64,000 bases of DNA from the NCBI GenBank assembly GCA_002315325.1, contig DCGU01000080.1, positions 19,877 to 83,876 of the forward strand, in the 5' to 3' direction. Positions within the stretch are counted from its first letter, which is position 1; every line of letters begins with the position of its first letter. The stretch is from Clostridiales bacterium UBA1770 (GTDB lineage: Bacteria > Bacillota > Clostridia > Oscillospirales > CAG-272). The translations under genes and the position numbers were made by a program. Below are positions 61,788-64,000 of the stretch, one piece after another. The notes beneath the pieces are model-generated. The model was not told where the DNA came from. It saw nothing but the letters and a program-made list of their open reading frames with translations, and ran no database searches.

Positions 61788-62885
61788 ATGTCTATTTCTG
61801 CCAATGAAATCATTCGTGTCGGTATTATCGGTTGCGGCGGTATCGCCAACGGCAAGCATATGCCGGCTCTGCAGCAGCAGCCCAACGTGCAGATGGTGGC
61901 CTTCTGCGATATCGTCGAGGAAAAAGCCCAAGCCGCTGCCGCCAAATTCGGCACCCCCGACGCAAAGGTTTACGTTGATTACAAAAAACTGTTGGAAGAC
62001 AAGACCATTGACGCCGTACACGTTTGCACACCCAACCGCTCTCACAGCTTCATCACGGTGGATGCTCTGGAATCCGGCAAGAACGTTATGTGCGAAAAGC
62101 CCATGGCCATCAACAGTGAAGAGGCAAAGAAGATGCTGGACGCTGCCAAGCGTACCGGTAAAGTGCTGACCATCGGTTATCAGAACCGTCAGCGTCCCGA
62201 GTGCCTGTATCTGAAGCACGAGTGTGAAATGGGCACCTTCGGTGAAATTTATTACGCAAAAGCAACGGCACTGCGCCGCCGCGGCGTTCCCACGTGGGGC
62301 GTATTTATCAATGAATACGAACAGGGCGGCGGTCCGCTGATCGATATCGGTACGCACTCCCTTGACCTGACGCTGTGGATGATGGATAACTATAAACCCA
62401 AGTACTGCATCGGTCAGACTTTCCATAAACTCAACAAGGATACCAACCAGGGTAACGGCTGGGGTATGTGGGATCCCGATAAATTCACCTGTGAAGACTC
62501 TGCGTTCGGTATGGTCGTTATGGAAAACGGTGCCGTCATCAATTTGGAATCTTCCTGGGCCCTGAACTACGTGAATTCCGCCGAAGCCATTACCACGTTG
62601 TGCGGTACGTTGGCCGGTGCCGATATCTATGACGGCAAGCCCCGTATCAACGGCATTCGCAACAACTGCCAGTACACCCAGATTATGGATATGAAGGGTG
62701 CCGGTGCCGCTTTCTTTGACGGCCACGGTGCCGAGGATAACTCCGCCCGCGAGTGCCGCCTGTTCTACGAAGCCATCCGCAACGGCACGCTGCCCAGCAC
62801 TTTGCCCGAGCAGGCTTACGTTGTCAGCCGCATTCTCGAGGGTATCTACGTATCCGCCAAGACCGGCGATATCTACAGATTCTGA
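61788..62885 (+). CDS. Gfo/Idh/MocA-family oxidoreductase (second copy)
   Basis: A 365-residue NAD(P)-binding oxidoreductase. The Rossmann motif is GIIGCGGIANGKHM, the catalytic-region Lys is in CEKPMAIN, and GGPLIDIGTHSLDLTLWMM is the C-terminal family signature. ATG 61788 follows GTGGAGGA. It shares the family but not close identity with the protein at 5880. It precedes a TIM-barrel isomerase/epimerase by 58 bp, a common pairing in sugar, inositol or sugar-acid catabolism. Substrate unknown. Confidence 0.92.
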   Translation: MSISANEIIRVGIIGCGGIANGKHMPALQQQPNVQMVAFCDIVEEKAQAAAAKFGTPDAKVYVDYKKLLEDKTIDAVHVCTPNRSHSFITVDALESGKNVMCEKPMAINSEEAKKMLDAAKRTGKVLTIGYQNRQRPECLYLKHECEMGTFGEIYYAKATALRRRGVPTWGVFINEYEQGGGPLIDIGTHSLDLTLWMMDNYKPKYCIGQTFHKLNKDTNQGNGWGMWDPDKFTCEDSAFGMVVMENGAVINLESSWALNYVNSAEAITTLCGTLAGADIYDGKPRINGIRNNCQYTQIMDMKGAGAAFFDGHGAEDNSARECRLFYEAIRNGTLPSTLPEQAYVVSRILEGIYVSAKTGDIYRF

Positions 62886-62943
62886 TGATAACGATTACGG
62901 CGGCGTAAGCTGTCGAACCTGATGAAGTGAAAGGATCAATATA

Positions 62944-63912
62944 ATGGAACTTTCTGTATTAGCTAATTTGTACCACGATAAAACGCTGGACGAGGTCCTG
63001 CAAAAACTGACCTCTCTCGGCGTCCATACCGTCGAGCTCGGTGCCGGCGGGTATCCCGGCAAAACGCAGTGCAATCCGGTGGAACTGCTGGCCGATGAAA
63101 AGAAATACGATGCCTTTATCGCAACGCTCAAAAAACATGACGTGCGCGTATGCGCTTTGGCTACCCACGGTAACGCTTTGCATCCGAACAAGGCAATTGC
63201 CGAGGCGTTCGACACCGATTTTAAGAATGCCGTTCTCTTGGCAGAGAAGATGGGTGTGGATACCGTCATTACCTTCTCCGGCTGCCCCGGCGACTGCGAC
63301 AATTCACAGTATCCCAACTGGGTTACCTGCCCCTGGCCGGAAGATTTCCTGAAGATTTTGGATTGGCAGTGGAACGAGAAACTGATTCCGTACTGGAAGA
63401 AGACCGCTGCATTTGCCGAGGCGCATCACGTGCCGCACATTGCGTTTGAAATGCATCCCGGTTTCTGCGTGTATAATCCTGAAACCCTGCTGCGTCTGCG
63501 TGCCGCCGTCGGTCCCGCTATCGGTGCCAACCTCGACCCCAGTCACTTGATTTGGCAGGGCATCGATCCCGTTGCCGCCGTGCGCGAACTGGCCGGCGCC
63601 ATCTATCACGTGCATGCCAAGGACACCAAGATCGACCACTATAATACGGCCAAAAACGGTGTGCTGGATACGAAGCACTACAGCGATTTCCCGAACCGCT
63701 CCTGGAACTTCCGTACCGTCGGCTACGGCAACGGCGAAAGCTATTGGCGCGATTTTGTTTCCAACCTCCGCATCTTCGGCTACGACCGCGTGCTCTCCAT
63801 TGAACACGAGGATGGACTTATGACGCTGGATGAAGGTTTGGCAAAAGCCGTTTCCTTCTTAAACGGCGTCATGATCAAAGAGGAAACGCCGACCTCTATG
63901 GCTTGGGCATAA
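62944..63912 (+). CDS. Sugar phosphate isomerase/epimerase (AP_endonuc_2 TIM barrel)
   Basis: A 322-residue xylose-isomerase-like TIM-barrel protein. Landmarks are VHTVELGAGGYPG near the N-terminus, HIAFEMHPGF (metal-ligand Glu), GANLDPSHLIWQG (Asp/His), HVHAKDTK (His) and SIEHEDG (Glu), a typical divalent-metal set. It epimerises or isomerises ketoses or inositols in characterised relatives. AAGGATC precedes ATG 62944. It ends at a very strong terminator. Its tandem with the oxidoreductase suggests a two-step pathway on one substrate. Confidence 0.9.
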   Translation: MELSVLANLYHDKTLDEVLQKLTSLGVHTVELGAGGYPGKTQCNPVELLADEKKYDAFIATLKKHDVRVCALATHGNALHPNKAIAEAFDTDFKNAVLLAEKMGVDTVITFSGCPGDCDNSQYPNWVTCPWPEDFLKILDWQWNEKLIPYWKKTAAFAEAHHVPHIAFEMHPGFCVYNPETLLRLRAAVGPAIGANLDPSHLIWQGIDPVAAVRELAGAIYHVHAKDTKIDHYNTAKNGVLDTKHYSDFPNRSWNFRTVGYGNGESYWRDFVSNLRIFGYDRVLSIEHEDGLMTLDEGLAKAVSFLNGVMIKEETPTSMAWA

Positions 63913-63938
63913 TCGAACCTGTTTGTGCCCGGCATACG

Positions 63939-63982
63939 AAAGGGCGCTGCTCAAATCGTCGATTTGAGCAGCGCCCTTTTTT
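63939..63982 (+). terminator. Terminator after the isomerase gene
   Basis: AAAGGGCGCTGCTCAAATC pairs with GATTTGAGCAGCGCCCTTTTTT around GTC, a 19-bp perfect stem with T-run. Confidence 0.92.
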
Positions 63983-64000
63983 GGTGTGTCGGGCATGACA

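Overview
The window looks like a chromosomal segment of an anaerobic, low-to-mid GC Gram-positive bacterium of the Clostridia, probably an Oscillospirales-like gut lineage. The grounds are family content: DnaD/DnaI replication proteins, RicT, the MnmM (YtqB) tRNA methylase, a lysine L-box riboswitch, a V-type ATPase operon instead of an F-type one, an 8-Fe ferredoxin, FeoAB, a radical-SAM DUF512 protein next to Der, and strict TTGACA/TATAAT promoters with purine-rich Shine-Dalgarno sites. The taxonomic placement is inference; no rRNA gene is present.

Layout. 0-1.5 kb: the 5' part of a NhaC-superfamily transporter (minus strand) behind a lysine riboswitch, then a divergent htpG promoter with a long, apparently structured leader. 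1.5-7 kb: htpG, nth, two phosphoesterases and a Gfo/Idh/MocA oxidoreductase. 7-14.3 kb (minus strand): TtcA-like and TrmN6-like tRNA modification genes, ferredoxin, then trkA-trkH-holB-ricT. 14.5-19.2 kb: cytoplasmic GH78-like and GH38 glycosidases. 19.3-28.2 kb: a FeoA-FeoB fusion with a palindromic operator over its start site, a ThrRS without a TGS domain, a pyridoxamine kinase, a GGDEF/HD-GYP pair and a serine hydrolase. 28.3-37.2 kb: nine-gene V-ATPase operon with Na+-type rotor residues. 37.4-38.8 kb (minus): VanY-like carboxypeptidase and MnmM. 39-44.6 kb: DUF512, der, an unknown membrane protein, obgE and an AAC(3)-fold protein. 44.6-46.6 kb (minus): pgsA and rimO. 46.8-52.9 kb: pfkA, ComEB-type deaminase, lipoprotein, rimI, tsaD, DnaD-like, DnaI-like and an ABM protein. 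53-53.8 kb: tRNA-Gln followed by a gene-free block of structured repeats. 53.9-64 kb: GNAT protein, a second GH38, prfC, ApbE, a GH39-like glycosidase, a second Gfo/Idh/MocA oxidoreductase and a TIM-barrel isomerase.

How the genes fit together. Most of the window is housekeeping: translation and tRNA modification, GTPases for ribosome assembly, replication initiation, ion homeostasis (Trk, V-ATPase, lysine or Na+ transport, iron). The accessory flavour comes from three sets of intracellular carbohydrate enzymes without signal peptides, which suggest that oligosaccharides are imported and trimmed in the cytoplasm; no transporter or regulator for them lies here.

The best candidates for something undescribed are non-coding: (1) a pair of homologous structured units in the htpG leader whose second stems differ in sequence but keep pairing; (2) a 244-bp dimeric repeat array after tRNA-Gln, whose stems also show compensatory differences and which carries a tRNA T-arm-like motif; (3) the tRNA-Gln itself, which has C at the position of the near-universal U55.
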